NCBI RefSeq assembly: GCF_034347425.1
Contig: NZ_CP133779.1
Span: 3,286,001-3,350,000, forward strand
Reading direction: 5' to 3'
DNA from: Undibacterium sp. CCC3.4
GTDB taxonomy: Bacteria > Pseudomonadota > Gammaproteobacteria > Burkholderiales > Burkholderiaceae_D
DNA length: 64,000 nucleotides
Shown here in pieces: positions 31,588 to 41,785 of this stretch. Position 1 is the first letter of the stretch. Every line of letters starts with the position of its first letter. The notes below the pieces were generated by a model. That model had not been told where the DNA came from. It made no database searches and saw only the letters and a program-made list of their open reading frames with translations. A program made the translations under genes and the position numbers.

Positions 31588-31620
31588 ACAAAAAAGCCCG
31601 TTGAGGTATCAACGGGCTTT
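31588..31620 (-). terminator. Terminator of the right tRNA-Leu gene
   Basis: The same stem as after the left tRNA copy with one loop base changed (GACGTA to GAGGTA), followed by six or more T residues on the minus strand. It separates the two tRNA genes into individual transcription units, or processes a joint transcript. Confidence 0.9.
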
Positions 31621-31630
31621 CGCAAAACGG

Positions 31631-31715
31631 TGGTGCCCACGGAGGGACTCGAACCCCCACACCTTGCGGCACATGGACCTGAACCATGCGCGTCTACCAA
31701 TTCCGCCACGTGGGC
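31631..31715 (-). tRNA. tRNA-Leu (anticodon CAG), right copy
   Basis: An 85-base tRNA apparently identical to the left copy, 247 bases away, same strand and same anticodon CAG. The identity extends past the 3' end through the terminator, showing a recent tandem duplication or gene conversion of the tRNA-terminator unit. The upstream side between the copies (31469-31587) is not repeated. Confidence 0.97.
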
Positions 31716-31871
31716 AACGGGAGAGCAAGATTATAAATCGTTTGGCCGTCATGTCAAGTACTGGCCTTGAGCTTATTCAAGAATAGTTAGGTGATTGGCG
31801 CTCGCTCCGGTAAACTACAGGGTATGTCTCTGTTTGGGACCTGAGCTCACTTTTTTAGAAATCAACGACAT

Positions 31872-34334
31872 TTGAACAAGCACAACTACCCCATTCCGAG
31901 CCGTGAAGAAATCCTGGGTGTCCTGCGTACCAGTCAGGAAACGATGGATATTGCGGCACTTGCAGATAGACTCGGCGTGAAACCCGAGGAATTCGATGGC
32001 TTGACACGCAGGCTCAATGCGATGGAAAGAGATGGCCAGATCAAACCTGATCACACAGGCAACTATGCCTTGGCCAATCACGAACATTTCATTTCTGGTA
32101 AAGTCAGCAGCCACCGCGATGGTTACGGCTTTCTGATACCCGATGACGGCAGTGCCGATTTGTATCTGTCCGAGCGCGAAATGCAAAAGGTTTTGCATGG
32201 CGACGTAGTCACGGCGCGCGTGGTCGGTACCGACAAGCGCGGCCGTCTCGAAGGCAGCATTATCGAAATCCTCGAGCGCGCCAATTCCCATGTGATAGGC
32301 CGACTGCTGCATGAAAACGGTGTTTGGGTGATTGCACCCGAAGATAATCGCATGACCCAGGACATTTTACTGGCCGGTTCGCCCGGTAAAGCCAAGGCTG
32401 GCCAGGTTGTGAGTGTGCAACTGACTGAGCAGCCGACGCGTTACGCCCAAGCGGTTGGCAAGATCGTTGAAATTCTCGGTGAGATCGATGATCCGGGGAT
32501 GGAAATCGAAATTGCGGTGCGTAAATTCGGTGTGCCGCATGTGTTTTCCGACTTGGCGCAAAAAGCCGCGGCCAAGCTGCCGCTCGAAGTGCGTCCACAA
32601 GATTTGGCCGCACGCGTCGATTTGCGCGATATTCCGCTCGTCACCATCGACGGTGAAGATGCGCGCGATTTTGATGATGCGGTGTATTGCGAGCCGGTGA
32701 AAATCGGTCGCGCCCGTGGCTACCGCCTCTTGGTGGCGATTGCCGATGTCAGTCATTATGTGACACCGAACGATGGCCTCGATGGCGATGCGCTGTTGCG
32801 CAGTACCTCGGTGTATTTTCCGCGGCGCGTCATCCCTATGCTGCCGGAGAAACTCTCCAATGGCTTGTGCTCCTTGAATCCGCATGTCGATCGCTTGACC
32901 TTGGTTTGCGATATGGTGATCACCGCTGACGGCGATATTCATGCTTACCAGTTTTACCCGGCCGTGATTCATTCGGCGGCGCGCTTTACGTATACCGAAG
33001 TGGCCGCCGTGTTGGGCAACACCAAGGGGCCGGAAGCGGCCAAGCATCAAGCTTTGGTGCCGCACCTGTCGCACCTGTATGAAGTGTTTCAAGCCTTGCT
33101 CAAGGCGCGCCATGTGCGCGGCGCGATCGACTTTGAAACCACGGAAACCTATATCGTCTGCAACGCGGCTGGAAAGATTGAAAAAATCATTCCACGCACG
33201 CGCAATGATGCGCATAAATTGATCGAAGAATGCATGTTGGCCGCCAATGTGTGCGCCGCCAATTTGCTTGAAACTTTCAAGCATCCCGGTACCTACCGTA
33301 TTCATGCTGGCCCGACCAAGGAAAAGCTGATGCAAGTGCGCAATTTCCTCAAGCAGGTTGGCCTTAACCTGGCTGGTGGCGATAAACCGAGTGCCTCCGA
33401 TTATGCGGCCTTGATGACCAAGATCAAGGGGCGTGCCGATGCGCCTTTGCTGCAGACGATGTTGTTGCGCTCTATGCAGCAAGCGGTGTATAGCCCGGAT
33501 AATATCGGTCATTTCGGCTTGTCGTATCAAGCCTATGCGCATTTCACCAGCCCGATTCGACGCTATCCCGATTTGCTCACGCATCGCGCTATCAAAGCGA
33601 TTTTGCTCGGCAAGGTCTACGAGCCCAAGGGTATCGATGCCAGCTTGCTCAACACCACGATCTCGAATGCAGCGCGCAAACAGTTGGTGCTCGATAAAGC
33701 TTCTGGTAAAAAGAAAGTCGAAAAAGATAACACTATCTGGGATGCGCTCGGCACCCATTGTTCGGCCAATGAGCGGCGTGCCGATGAAGCCTCGCGCGAT
33801 GTCGAAGCATGGCTCAAATGTTATTTCATCAAAAATAAAATCGGCGAAGAATTCATCGGCACGATTACAGGGGTCACACAGTTCGGTATTTTCGTCCAAC
33901 TCGATGAAATTTATATCGAAGGCTTGGTACACGTCACCGAGCTCGGCACCGATTACTTCCAGTTCGATGAGGCGCGCCATGAATTGCGCGGTGAACGTAC
34001 CGGCAAACGCTATCAGTTGACCGATAAAGTGACGGTGCAGATCAGCCGGGTTGATCTGGATGCGCGCAAAATCGACCTCAGTATGGCTGGGGTCGCAGCG
34101 GTCGGCAGTCGTGCCCCCGCTGGTGGTAAGAAGTCGACGCCTGGCACGCCGCTCAATAAAATGCCTGCAGCGGCACCACGTACTGGAAAAAAATCCTTTG
34201 TGGCGGCGGATAAGCCGAAATCGGCACCGCCTGCGGCCAAAGCTGCTGCGAGCAAGTCAAACGGTGCGGCCGCCGGTGGCGGCAAGAAAGTGGCAGCCAA
34301 TGCGGCCAGTAAGTCTGTGAAGAAAAGACGTTAA
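31872..34334 (+). CDS. rnr: Ribonuclease R
   Basis: Processive 3'-5' exoribonuclease that degrades structured RNA. Order of domains: N-terminal winged helix (about 10-75), cold-shock domains (about 80-230), RNB catalytic domain (about 245-580) with the metal-binding Asp cluster DGEDARDFDDAV, S1 domain (about 655-740) and a Lys/Ala/Ser-rich basic tail of about 70 residues ending KKRR. The start is TTG at 31872 (NKHNYPIPSREEIL), chosen because the family's N terminus begins here and no ATG is close by. Confidence 0.97.
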   Translation: MNKHNYPIPSREEILGVLRTSQETMDIAALADRLGVKPEEFDGLTRRLNAMERDGQIKPDHTGNYALANHEHFISGKVSSHRDGYGFLIPDDGSADLYLSEREMQKVLHGDVVTARVVGTDKRGRLEGSIIEILERANSHVIGRLLHENGVWVIAPEDNRMTQDILLAGSPGKAKAGQVVSVQLTEQPTRYAQAVGKIVEILGEIDDPGMEIEIAVRKFGVPHVFSDLAQKAAAKLPLEVRPQDLAARVDLRDIPLVTIDGEDARDFDDAVYCEPVKIGRARGYRLLVAIADVSHYVTPNDGLDGDALLRSTSVYFPRRVIPMLPEKLSNGLCSLNPHVDRLTLVCDMVITADGDIHAYQFYPAVIHSAARFTYTEVAAVLGNTKGPEAAKHQALVPHLSHLYEVFQALLKARHVRGAIDFETTETYIVCNAAGKIEKIIPRTRNDAHKLIEECMLAANVCAANLLETFKHPGTYRIHAGPTKEKLMQVRNFLKQVGLNLAGGDKPSASDYAALMTKIKGRADAPLLQTMLLRSMQQAVYSPDNIGHFGLSYQAYAHFTSPIRRYPDLLTHRAIKAILLGKVYEPKGIDASLLNTTISNAARKQLVLDKASGKKKVEKDNTIWDALGTHCSANERRADEASRDVEAWLKCYFIKNKIGEEFIGTITGVTQFGIFVQLDEIYIEGLVHVTELGTDYFQFDEARHELRGERTGKRYQLTDKVTVQISRVDLDARKIDLSMAGVAAVGSRAPAGGKKSTPGTPLNKMPAAAPRTGKKSFVAADKPKSAPPAAKAAASKSNGAAAGGGKKVAANAASKSVKKRR

Positions 34335-34348
34335 TTTAAAAGAGTATT

Positions 34349-35095
34349 ATGAAAAGTAAAATGATTTTTGGTTTCCACGCCGTGACCTCGCGGATTCGTC
34401 ACGAGGCCTCTTCAGTGGAAGAGCTGTATGTCGACGCCGAACGCAACGACCGCCGCATGCAGGATTTGCTGGCCAATGCCAAGGCGGCCGGTGTACGCAT
34501 CATTCACGCCGATGACCAGCGCTTGTCGAATATCGTCGGTACCCGTCGCCATCAAGGTGTGGTTGCCAAGGCCGGTGAATTGTCATTGGCGCGCAATTTA
34601 GATGAATTGCTCGATGCGATCGATGGTCCACCCTTATTATTGGTGCTCGATGGGATTACTGATCCGCATAATCTCGGTGCCTGCCTGCGGGTAGCCGACG
34701 GCGTTGGTGCGCATGCTGTGATCGCACCGAAAGATCGTGCGGTCGGTTTGAATGCGACTGCTGCTAAAGTCGCCAGCGGTGCGGCGGAAACCGTTCCTTA
34801 CATCACTGTCACCAATTTGGCGCGCACTTTGCGCGAATTGAAAGAGCGCGACATTCTGTTGGTCGGTACCTCGGACGACGCCGACAGCAAGACCATCTAC
34901 GATGTCGACATGAGTGGTGGTTGCGCCATCATCATGGGCTCCGAAGGCGAGGGCATGCGCCGTTTGACGCGTGAAACCTGTGATGTCTTGGTCAGCGTGC
35001 CGATGTTCGGTACGGTCGAGAGTCTCAATGTCTCGGTAGCTTCCGGTGTGTGTTTGTACGAAGCGCGTCGTCAGCGTTTGCCGAAAACCATCTGA
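34349..35095 (+). CDS. rlmB: 23S rRNA (guanosine-2251-2'-O)-methyltransferase RlmB
   Basis: SpoU-class (SPOUT) RNA methyltransferase. The N-terminal substrate-binding domain (about 1-75) is followed by the knotted SAM-binding domain. Motifs include [14 protein letters not shown] (motif 1), [14 protein letters not shown] (motif 2) and [17 protein letters not shown] (motif 3). The length of 248 residues is normal. It follows rnr after 14 bases, a conserved rnr-rlmB operon. Confidence 0.98.
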   Translation: MKSKMIFGFHAVTSRIRHEASSVEELYVDAERNDRRMQDLLANAKAAGVRIIHADDQRLSNIVGTRRHQGVVAKAGELSLARNLDELLDAIDGPPLLLVLDGITDPHNLGACLRVADGVGAHAVIAPKDRAVGLNATAAKVASGAAETVPYITVTNLARTLRELKERDILLVGTSDDADSKTIYDVDMSGGCAIIMGSEGEGMRRLTRETCDVLVSVPMFGTVESLNVSVASGVCLYEARRQRLPKTI

Positions 35096-35110
35096 TCTTC
35101 AGGCGCGGGA

Positions 35111-35137
35111 AAAAATGCGCTTCGGCGCATTTTTTTT
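35111..35137 (+). terminator. Rho-independent terminator after rlmB
   Basis: A long AAAAATGCGC/GCGCATTTTT stem closed by a TTCG tetraloop, with further T residues after it. Confidence 0.95.
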
Positions 35138-35181
35138 GTTTGCGTTACACTCACTGCCAGTTAACCCTTCATACCGTCCTC

Positions 35182-35922
35182 ATGTTCAGCCGTTTCCGCG
35201 AAGATATCGCGAGCATCATAGAAAAAGATCCCGCCGCCCGCAATGCTTGGGAGGTGATTACCTGTTATCCCGGCTTCCAAGCCATCGTCATGCATGGCTG
35301 GGCGCAGTGGTGCTGGCGGCGCGGTTGGAAATGGTTGGGGCGCTTTATCTCGCACATCGCACGGGTATTGACCGGAATAGAAATTCATCCGGGCTCGACC
35401 ATCGGTCGGCGGGTATTCATCGATCATGGTTTTGGTGTGGTGATCGGTGAGACTGCCGAGGTTGGCGATGATTGTACGATTTACCAAGGGGTCACGCTCG
35501 GAGGTACTTCGCTGTCGCGCGGTGCCAAGCGCCATCCTACACTCGAAGCCGGCGTCATCGTCGGTGCCGGTGCCAAGGTGCTCGGCAATTTCACCATCGG
35601 TGCTGGGGCGAAAATCGGTTCGAATTCGGTGGTGGTGAAACCGGTGCCGGCTGGTGCCACGGCAGTTGGGAATCCTGCTCATATCGTCAAAAAAGATCAG
35701 GCTGCCGAAGCCGGCAATGGGCAATTGTTCTCAGCCTATGGTGTGACGCAGAACAGTGATGATCCGATCTCCAAGGTGCTGCATAAGCTGATCGACCATG
35801 CGGTTTCTCAGCAGGAGCAAATAGAAAAACTGACCGCAGCGATCGCCTGTGCCGGGATTGCCTGTGATGCCCAGGAAAAAGAAAAGCTCATTGCCGAGCA
35901 AATCAATAGTTTGGTCGATTGA
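35182..35922 (+). CDS. cysE: Serine O-acetyltransferase CysE
   Basis: Makes O-acetylserine from serine and acetyl-CoA, the first step of cysteine synthesis. The helical N-terminal part (about 1-60) is followed by the left-handed beta-helix of hexapeptide repeats, with [16 protein letters not shown] carrying the catalytic His and then VTLGGT. The C terminus has a helical extension of about 60 residues after NPAHIV. The start at 35182 (MFSRFREDI) lies after the rlmB terminator; the open frame extends upstream through it and is rejected. The 3' end overlaps the convergent gene by 20 bases. Confidence 0.95.
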   Translation: MFSRFREDIASIIEKDPAARNAWEVITCYPGFQAIVMHGWAQWCWRRGWKWLGRFISHIARVLTGIEIHPGSTIGRRVFIDHGFGVVIGETAEVGDDCTIYQGVTLGGTSLSRGAKRHPTLEAGVIVGAGAKVLGNFTIGAGAKIGSNSVVVKPVPAGATAVGNPAHIVKKDQAAEAGNGQLFSAYGVTQNSDDPISKVLHKLIDHAVSQQEQIEKLTAAIACAGIACDAQEKEKLIAEQINSLVD

Positions 35923-37468
35923 GTGTGGCGCTGACGAGTAGATTGAGTTGCCGGCGTATCGCCGACGCTAATTCGCCGGCATGCAGCCCTATGGGGCCGT
36001 CACCGTCTGCGACCAATTGATCAGCGGCTGCGCCATGCAGCCAAACCGCCAAGCGCGCTGCCGCATCGCCATCCATGCCTTGCGCCAGCAGGGCACCGAC
36101 CAGACCGGCCAAGACATCGCCGCTGCCACCGCTGGCCAGACCAGGGTTGCCAGTGGTATTGATGGCCAGTTGCGTATTCGGACTGGCAATGATGCTGCCG
36201 GTCCCCTTGAGTACCACCGTGCAGTGCCAGTCGGCGGCTAATTTGGCGGCGCTGGGCAGGCGCGCGCCTTGGATAGCCGCGGCATTGCACTGTAACAGGC
36301 GCGCCGCTTCAAGCGGATGCGGCGTCAGTACCGTCGCGCTGCGGCGTGCGCGTAGCCGAGCTTGCAAGGGCGCCTGGGTGGCCAACAGGTTGAGGGCATC
36401 GGCATCGATGACCAAGCGGCAGTCAGACTCGAGCGCGCGCGTCAGCCAGTCGGCCGCTGCCGGCGTTTGGCCTAGGCCGGGGCCGATCACCACGATTTCA
36501 CGCCCGAAGACATGGCTGCGCAGATCGCGGCACATGATTTCCGGGTACGCCAGATCGTAACTGATGCCGCCTTCCGGCAGACCGAGCATGACTCGGCCAG
36601 CGCCGCCATACAGCGCCGCGCGCGCCGCCAAGATAGCGGCACCGACCATGCCGACGCTACCACCGATGATCAAGACATCGCCGTAACTACCCTTGTGGCT
36701 GTTGTGCCGGCGCGTTGGTAAATCGAAATCAAAACTCAGTGGACAATTCAATACACTCTCGCTGTGCGCTTGATCAGTACGCGCGACGGCCAGGTCGGCC
36801 AGACTGACGTGTCCGGCATAATCTTTACCAGCGGCCGTATGCAAGCCAGCTTTGTCGGTGATGAATGTGAGGGTGTGGTCGGCGCGGATAGCGATACCGG
36901 TATCGTCTGCGTCGTCGCTGATTACGCAGCCGCTGTCGGCATCAAGTCCGCTTGGCACATCGAGTGCCAACAGTGGTAGTCGATGTGTCGCCGTGTGGGC
37001 ATTGATGTGCTCGACCAAGCTGCGATAAGGTCCACTGAGTGCGCGTGCCAGGCCGATGCCGAACAGGCCGTCGATGATCAAGTCCCAGTCTTGTTGTAAT
37101 AATTGAGTGAGTTGCTCGGGCCGAGCGATCGTCGCGCCGGTGCTGCGCGCTTGCGCCAGCGCTTGGCGCGCATTCTTGGCTGCGGCATAGTCATCGTCGG
37201 CATACAGCAGCAGAGAGACCTGCCAGCCCGCTTGCGCCAGTATAGCGGCGCAAGCGCACGCGTCGCCACCATTATTGCCAGGGCCGGCCAGCAGCAATAC
37301 CTTGCGGGCTGGCTGGCCGAGCAGGGTGATAGCGAAGTCGGCCGCGGCTTGGCCGGCGGCTGGCATCAGTGCTGCGCCGCTCGCCAAGGCCGCGCTTTCG
37401 AGTGTGCGAATACTGGCAACGCTGTAGAGATCGAGGGCGGCGCGCGGTGAAATCGGCATGCTGATCAA
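35903..37468 (-). CDS. nnrD: Bifunctional NAD(P)H-hydrate epimerase / ADP-dependent NAD(P)H-hydrate dehydratase
   Basis: Repairs damaged NADH and NADPH. The N-terminal YjeF_N epimerase domain (about 15-225) has GPGNNGGDA. The C-terminal ribokinase-like dehydratase domain (about 240-515) has the phosphate-binding [16 protein letters not shown]. The fused form, also called Nnr or YjeF, is common in bacteria. Its 3' end overlaps cysE by 20 bases on the opposite strand, and its start overlaps the end of fliR by 4 bases, so it may be transcribed with the flagellar operon. Confidence 0.95.
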   Translation of the reverse strand: MISMPISPRAALDLYSVASIRTLESAALASGAALMPAAGQAAADFAITLLGQPARKVLLLAGPGNNGGDACACAAILAQAGWQVSLLLYADDDYAAAKNARQALAQARSTGATIARPEQLTQLLQQDWDLIIDGLFGIGLARALSGPYRSLVEHINAHTATHRLPLLALDVPSGLDADSGCVISDDADDTGIAIRADHTLTFITDKAGLHTAAGKDYAGHVSLADLAVARTDQAHSESVLNCPLSFDFDLPTRRHNSHKGSYGDVLIIGGSVGMVGAAILAARAALYGGAGRVMLGLPEGGISYDLAYPEIMCRDLRSHVFGREIVVIGPGLGQTPAAADWLTRALESDCRLVIDADALNLLATQAPLQARLRARRSATVLTPHPLEAARLLQCNAAAIQGARLPSAAKLAADWHCTVVLKGTGSIIASPNTQLAINTTGNPGLASGGSGDVLAGLVGALLAQGMDGDAAARLAVWLHGAAADQLVADGDGPIGLHAGELASAIRRQLNLLVSATLNRPNY

Positions 37469-38253
37469 CTTTTTGGAATGGCTTGCTTGAGATTAAGTAT
37501 CGTATCCAAGCCGAGATGGAACAGATTTTCCATCGGCATGGCCAAATACGGCAAAATCAGGGCCAGCATCAGAAAGCCGACGCCTATCGTGATCGGAAAG
37601 CCGATGCCGAACAGATTGAGCTGGGGTGCCGCACGGGTCAGTATACCGAGTGCGACGTTGGTCAACAATAAGGCGGCGACGATAGGCAGTGCCAAGCGCA
37701 GGCCGGTCATGAAAATTTGTTCGCCCCACAGCGTCAATTGGTAAAAATTAAAGCCACTTTGCAAGGTGGTCGAAATGGGTATGGTTTTGAAACTTTCGAT
37801 CAGGGCACTGATCAAGGCGATGTGAATATTGAGGGTGAAAAACAATAAGGTGGCGATCAGTACCAGAAATTGCGACAGTGCTGAAGAGCGGCCCTGAGTT
37901 TGGGGATCGAAAAACGAGGCGAAGCCCAGGCCCATGGTGGTGGCCGAGAGTTCACCGGCCAGTTCGATGGCGGCAAACACTAAGCGCATCACAAAGCCCA
38001 TGCCCAAGCCTATCACCAGTTGCTGAGCCAGAATCATGATGCCGGTGAGTGACATCGGATCGGCCCCGGGCAGAGCTGGCATGGTGGGGGCGACGATCAG
38101 GGCGATCATCACGCCGAGCGCGAGCTTGACTTGGACCGGGATGGAACTGTTGCCGAATGGAGGAGCAATCGCGATCAGTCCGAGGATGCGGGTCAATGGC
38201 CACAAAAAGGAGGTCAAGAGCGCCAGCAATTCGTTACTGGTGAAGGAGATCAT
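37465..38253 (-). CDS. fliR: Flagellar export gate protein FliR
   Basis: Polytopic inner-membrane component of the flagellar type III export gate (FliP5-FliQ4-FliR1). About five to six hydrophobic helices are spread over 262 residues, with FGNSSIPVQVKLALGV and GELSATTMGLGFASFFDPQ typical of the family. It is the last of fliL-R, four bases after fliQ, and overlaps the start of the downstream nnr gene by 4 bases. Confidence 0.96.
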   Translation of the reverse strand: MISFTSNELLALLTSFLWPLTRILGLIAIAPPFGNSSIPVQVKLALGVMIALIVAPTMPALPGADPMSLTGIMILAQQLVIGLGMGFVMRLVFAAIELAGELSATTMGLGFASFFDPQTQGRSSALSQFLVLIATLLFFTLNIHIALISALIESFKTIPISTTLQSGFNFYQLTLWGEQIFMTGLRLALPIVAALLLTNVALGILTRAAPQLNLFGIGFPITIGVGFLMLALILPYLAMPMENLFHLGLDTILNLKQAIPKS

Positions 38254-38257
38254 TGCC

Positions 38258-38533
38258 TCATCCGGCCATGGTGGCGATGCTGGTAAACATTTGCCGCATG
38301 TAATCCATCAGGATGGTCAACATCCATGGGCCGGCAATGATCAGTGTGGCAAAGATGCCCACTAACTTGGGAATGAAGGACAGGGTGGTTTCATTGATTT
38401 GGGTGGCGGCTTGAAAAATACTGACGATCAAACCGATCACCAGAGCCACCAGCAGCAAAGGTGCCGAAACCATGAGCGTGACTTCAATGGCTTGCATGCC
38501 CAGTGTCATCACATTGTCGGGAGTCATGGCCAT
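38258..38533 (-). CDS. fliQ: Flagellar export gate protein FliQ
   Basis: A 91-residue protein with two transmembrane hairpin helices (about 20-42 and 52-75) and the conserved IFQAATQINETTLSFIPK motif between them. It is part of the export gate with FliP and FliR. It is separated from both neighbours by only a few bases. Confidence 0.97.
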   Translation of the reverse strand: MAMTPDNVMTLGMQAIEVTLMVSAPLLLVALVIGLIVSIFQAATQINETTLSFIPKLVGIFATLIIAGPWMLTILMDYMRQMFTSIATMAG

Positions 38534-38535
38534 TT

Positions 38536-39294
38536 TCAGTAAAAACTTTGTGCCAGCGAACCGATGATCAACTGCCAGCCATCGACCAGTACGAACAGCA
38601 TCAGTTTAAACGGTAGCGAGACAATAGACGGCGATACCATCATCATCCCCATCGACATCAGCACACTGGCGACGACCATGTCGATGATGAGGAAGGGAAT
38701 GAAAATCGCGAAACTGATTTGAAATGCGGTTTTCAATTCACTGGTGATGAAAGCCGGAATCAAGACGCGGAACGTGACATCTTCCGGGCCTTGTAAGGCT
38801 GGCGAATTCGACAGTTTGACATACAGTGCCAAGTCGGATTGACGGGTTTGCTTCATCATGAATTGTTTCAGCGGTACGCCGCCTTTGTCGACTGCATCCA
38901 TCATGCTGATTTTTTCTTGCGAGAACGGCAGATACGCGTCGGTATAGATTTTATCGAACACCGGCCCCATCACGAACAAGGTCAGGAACAGTGACAAGCC
39001 GATCATCACTTGATTCGGCGGTGCTGATTGGGTGCCCAAGGCTTGGCGCAGCATCGACAGCACGATGATGATGCGGGTGAAGCTGGTCATCATCAACAGC
39101 GCCGCCGGAATGAAGCTGAGTGCCGATAGAAACAGCAGCGTTTGTATGCTCAGTGAATAGTTCTGTCCGCCGCCGGTTGCCGGTGTTGCGCTGATGGCTG
39201 GCAAACCGCCGGCCGCTTGCGCCAATTCAGGTACGGTGAGCAGCAGGCTCAGCAAGGCGAGCGGGAGCAGTAGCGTCGGCCGCAGTGTTTTCAT
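38536..39294 (-). CDS. fliP: Flagellar export gate protein FliP
   Basis: Core gate protein, 252 residues from the start at 39294. It has a cleavable signal peptide ([10 protein letters not shown], about residue 24), then the conserved [31 protein letters not shown] and the C-terminal hydrophobic pair. The frame is open up to 39468 but that part overlaps fliO and lacks the FliP N terminus. The start overlaps the fliO stop by 4 bases. Confidence 0.97.
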   Translation of the reverse strand: MKTLRPTLLLPLALLSLLLTVPELAQAAGGLPAISATPATGGGQNYSLSIQTLLFLSALSFIPAALLMMTSFTRIIIVLSMLRQALGTQSAPPNQVMIGLSLFLTLFVMGPVFDKIYTDAYLPFSQEKISMMDAVDKGGVPLKQFMMKQTRQSDLALYVKLSNSPALQGPEDVTFRVLIPAFITSELKTAFQISFAIFIPFLIIDMVVASVLMSMGMMMVSPSIVSLPFKLMLFVLVDGWQLIIGSLAQSFY

Positions 39295-39749
39295 GTCGGC
39301 GAACCTGGTTTGCTGTCGTCGCGCGCTTGTTTGCGTTGTTCGATAGTCCGGCTGAGCCAAGCCTGAAACGGTCCGCCGACCAGTGTCGCATCGGCGCTCA
39401 CGCCTTCTTGTTTCGGTAAATTGCCGAGATGGTTGATTTGATTGGCGGTCACGCCGAGTATCAGCCACTGATCGCCCACTTCGACCACCATCACGCGCTC
39501 ACGATTGCCGATACTGATGCCGGCGACCACTTTGAGATTGAGTTTATTGGCTTGCGCGATAGGCCCCATGCGCTTGAGTAGCCAAGTGCCACCGAACAGT
39601 AATGCCAACACCAACAGCAAGGCCAAGGTGATTTGGCTGAAACCGATGGCCGGGGTGATGGCCGGTGCGACTGCGGCCGCTTCGGCCGCCATGCTGCTGC
39701 CGCTGGCCAGCGCCAAGGCGATACAGTAAAGTAAGCGAGTACGATTCAT
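39291..39749 (-). CDS. fliO: Flagellar assembly protein FliO
   Basis: Bitopic membrane protein that assists assembly of the FliP ring. It has a signal-like N-terminal segment (about 1-25), a second hydrophobic helix (about 35-55) and a cytoplasmic domain with [18 protein letters not shown], characteristic of the FliO/FliZ family. It is 152 residues long. It overlaps fliP at its 3' end and abuts fliN at its start. Confidence 0.93.
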   Translation of the reverse strand: MNRTRLLYCIALALASGSSMAAEAAAVAPAITPAIGFSQITLALLLVLALLFGGTWLLKRMGPIAQANKLNLKVVAGISIGNRERVMVVEVGDQWLILGVTANQINHLGNLPKQEGVSADATLVGGPFQAWLSRTIEQRKQARDDSKPGSPT

Positions 39750-40174
39750 TATTTATTGAGTTTGCGTATGCGTTCAGCCGGTGTCACGATATCGGTCAGG
39801 CGTATGCCGAACTTATCATTGACCACCACCACCTCGCCTTGAGCGATCAGGCAGCCGTTGACCAGCACATCCATCGGTTCGCCGGCCATGCCGTCGAGTT
39901 CGACCACCGAGCCTTGTGCTAATTGCAGCAGATTTTTAATGGCGATTTTAGTGCGCCCCAATTCCACCGTCAACTGCACCGGGATATCGAGAATAAAATC
40001 GATATCGTTGTGGGTTTCGGTATGGACACCTTTGCTGCCGCTGAATTCTTTGAAGATGGCGGCACTGGCCGGAGCTTCGGTTTTTTGGCTGGCGGCCGCT
40101 TCGGCTTTTTCTTGCTCGGCAATTGCCGCGCCCCAGTCGTCTTCGCTGATCGGGACTTCGGTATTTTCATCCAT
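39749..40174 (-). CDS. fliN: Flagellar motor switch protein FliN
   Basis: C-ring component that determines rotation sense and docks the export ATPase via FliH. The N-terminal 55 residues are acidic and Ala/Glu-rich. The C-terminal SpoA domain (about 60-140) contains ILDIPVQLTVELGRTK and VNDKFGIRLTDIVTPAERI. It overlaps fliM by 8 bases. Confidence 0.97.
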   Translation of the reverse strand: MDENTEVPISEDDWGAAIAEQEKAEAAASQKTEAPASAAIFKEFSGSKGVHTETHNDIDFILDIPVQLTVELGRTKIAIKNLLQLAQGSVVELDGMAGEPMDVLVNGCLIAQGEVVVVNDKFGIRLTDIVTPAERIRKLNK

Positions 40175-41168
40175 GGTTCTCTCCTTGTGCTACTTCGTGT
40201 ACGCTCGAGTTGATCAGCTTCTCGACGCGTAAGGCGTATTGGCCGTTAAATACACCGTATTTGCATTCCATGACAGGGGTGCCGTCGACCTTGGCCGACA
40301 GCAGTTCCGGTACATGGAATGGAATGATGTCACCGGTTTTCATATTGAGTATGTCGCCCAGAGTGATGCGGGCAGTACCCAGGTCGGCGACGATTTCTAC
40401 TTCGGCAATTTGGATTTGCTGCGTCATCAGGCGCACCCAACGTTTGTCGATTTCCAGCGTTTCGCCTTGCAAGCTCGAGGTGAGGATGTCGCGTATCGGT
40501 TCTATCGTCGAGTACGGCATGCAGATATGCATTTCACCGCTGACCGGCCCAAGTTCTATCGTAAATGTGGTCGAAACCACGACTTCATTAGGGGTGGCGA
40601 TATTGGCAAACTGGGTATTCATTTCTGAGCGGATATATTCGAATTCAATCGGATACACCGGCTCCCAGGATTTTGAATAGGTTTCGAACACAATTTCGAG
40701 TATGCGCTGAATGATGCGCTGCTCGGTTTGGGTGAAATCGCGCCCTTCGACCCGGGTATGGAAGCGGCCATCGCCACCGAACAGATTGTCGACTATCAAG
40801 AAGACCAAACCGGGATCGAGCACGATGAGCGAGGTACCACGCAAGGGTTTCATGTGTACCAGATTCAAATTGGTTGGCACGACCAAGTTGCGGATGAATT
40901 CACTGTATTTCGACACGCGCACGGTACCGACTGAGACTTCAGCACTGCGCCGCAGAAAATTGAACAAGCCTATGCGCAGCAGTCGAGCGAAACGTTCGTT
41001 GATGATTTCCAGCGTAGGCATACGGCCGCGAACGATACGTTCCTGGGTGGCCAAATTATATGGTCGAACCCCGGAAGTATCTTCCTGCGACTGCGAATCA
41101 TCTTGATCTCCCGTGACGCCCTTGAGCAGGGCATCGACTTCTTCTTGGGAGAGAAAGTTATCGGACAT
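40167..41168 (-). CDS. fliM: Flagellar motor switch protein FliM
   Basis: C-ring protein that binds phosphorylated CheY. The N-terminal CheY-binding peptide is LSQEEVDALLKG (residues 5-16). The CheC-like middle domain (about 50-225) and C-terminal SpoA domain (about 255-325) follow. The length of 333 residues is normal. Confidence 0.98.
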   Translation of the reverse strand: MSDNFLSQEEVDALLKGVTGDQDDSQSQEDTSGVRPYNLATQERIVRGRMPTLEIINERFARLLRIGLFNFLRRSAEVSVGTVRVSKYSEFIRNLVVPTNLNLVHMKPLRGTSLIVLDPGLVFLIVDNLFGGDGRFHTRVEGRDFTQTEQRIIQRILEIVFETYSKSWEPVYPIEFEYIRSEMNTQFANIATPNEVVVSTTFTIELGPVSGEMHICMPYSTIEPIRDILTSSLQGETLEIDKRWVRLMTQQIQIAEVEIVADLGTARITLGDILNMKTGDIIPFHVPELLSAKVDGTPVMECKYGVFNGQYALRVEKLINSSVHEVAQGENHG

Positions 41169-41172
41169 GATC

Positions 41173-41682
41173 TTACTGCACTATGAAGGAAGTGAAATAC
41201 ACGCCGCTGACTTTTTGCGGTTCGCCCTTGGCAGTAAACGGCTGACTGATTTTTTCCATGATTTCTTCCACCAGTTTGTCTTTACCCTCGTTGGAAATGA
41301 TTTCACTCGCGTCTTTACTCGATAACAGCAGTAACAAACGACTGCGCACTTGCGGCATATTCGCTTTGATCACATTGACTTGTTCTTCGCCTTCGACTTC
41401 GACCGTCATGGTTATTTGCAAATACTTATCATTGCCGTCGGATTGCAAGTTGACGGTAAACGGTTCCAGAGGCAGAAAAACGGCTGGCTTGGCGACTTCG
41501 GTTTTATGTTCTTTTTCTTTAGCACCGGCATTTTTCTTCGATAAAAAGAATACAGCACCGCCGCCCAAACCGGCCAACAGCAGAACTGCAGCCAGAATGA
41601 TGATGATCAGTTTCTTTTTCGACTTTCCAGCTGGCGCTGCCTCAGCGTGTTCTGGAGCTGCTTTCGCAGGTTTTTTTGCCAT
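41173..41682 (-). CDS. fliL: Flagellar basal body-associated protein FliL
   Basis: Single-pass membrane protein around the stator units. A Lys-rich N terminus is followed by one transmembrane helix (about 24-45) and a periplasmic stomatin-like domain (about 65-169) with the typical FTVNLQ and GKDKLVEEI segments. The start at 41682 (MAKKPAKAA) is preferred over an upstream ATG because of the RBS (AGGAT) and the family N terminus. The first gene of fliL-M-N-O-P-Q-R; a 211-base gap separates it from fliK. Confidence 0.95.
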   Translation of the reverse strand: MAKKPAKAAPEHAEAAPAGKSKKKLIIIILAAVLLLAGLGGGAVFFLSKKNAGAKEKEHKTEVAKPAVFLPLEPFTVNLQSDGNDKYLQITMTVEVEGEEQVNVIKANMPQVRSRLLLLLSSKDASEIISNEGKDKLVEEIMEKISQPFTAKGEPQKVSGVYFTSFIVQ

Positions 41683-41785
41683 GTTTATCCTCAAGCCAGG
41701 CAGAATTGCCACAAAATAATTTTTCCGACCGCGCCGAATTCTTGCCGGACTTGTTTTTCCGAGCGTTCTTGTTTGCTAAGTCATA

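Noticed and set aside
31227..31786. Short plus-strand frames containing the segment PRRDSNPHTLRHMDL
   Set aside because: These are translations across the two antisense tRNA-Leu genes, a well-known source of false small proteins.
32367..33980. 537-codon minus-strand open frame inside rnr
   Set aside because: Shadow of ribonuclease R, whose domains and catalytic motif are clear on the plus strand; no credible family features on the minus strand.
37077..37450. Short plus-strand frames opposite the epimerase domain of nnr
   Set aside because: No RBS, no family features, fully inside the well-supported minus-strand gene.
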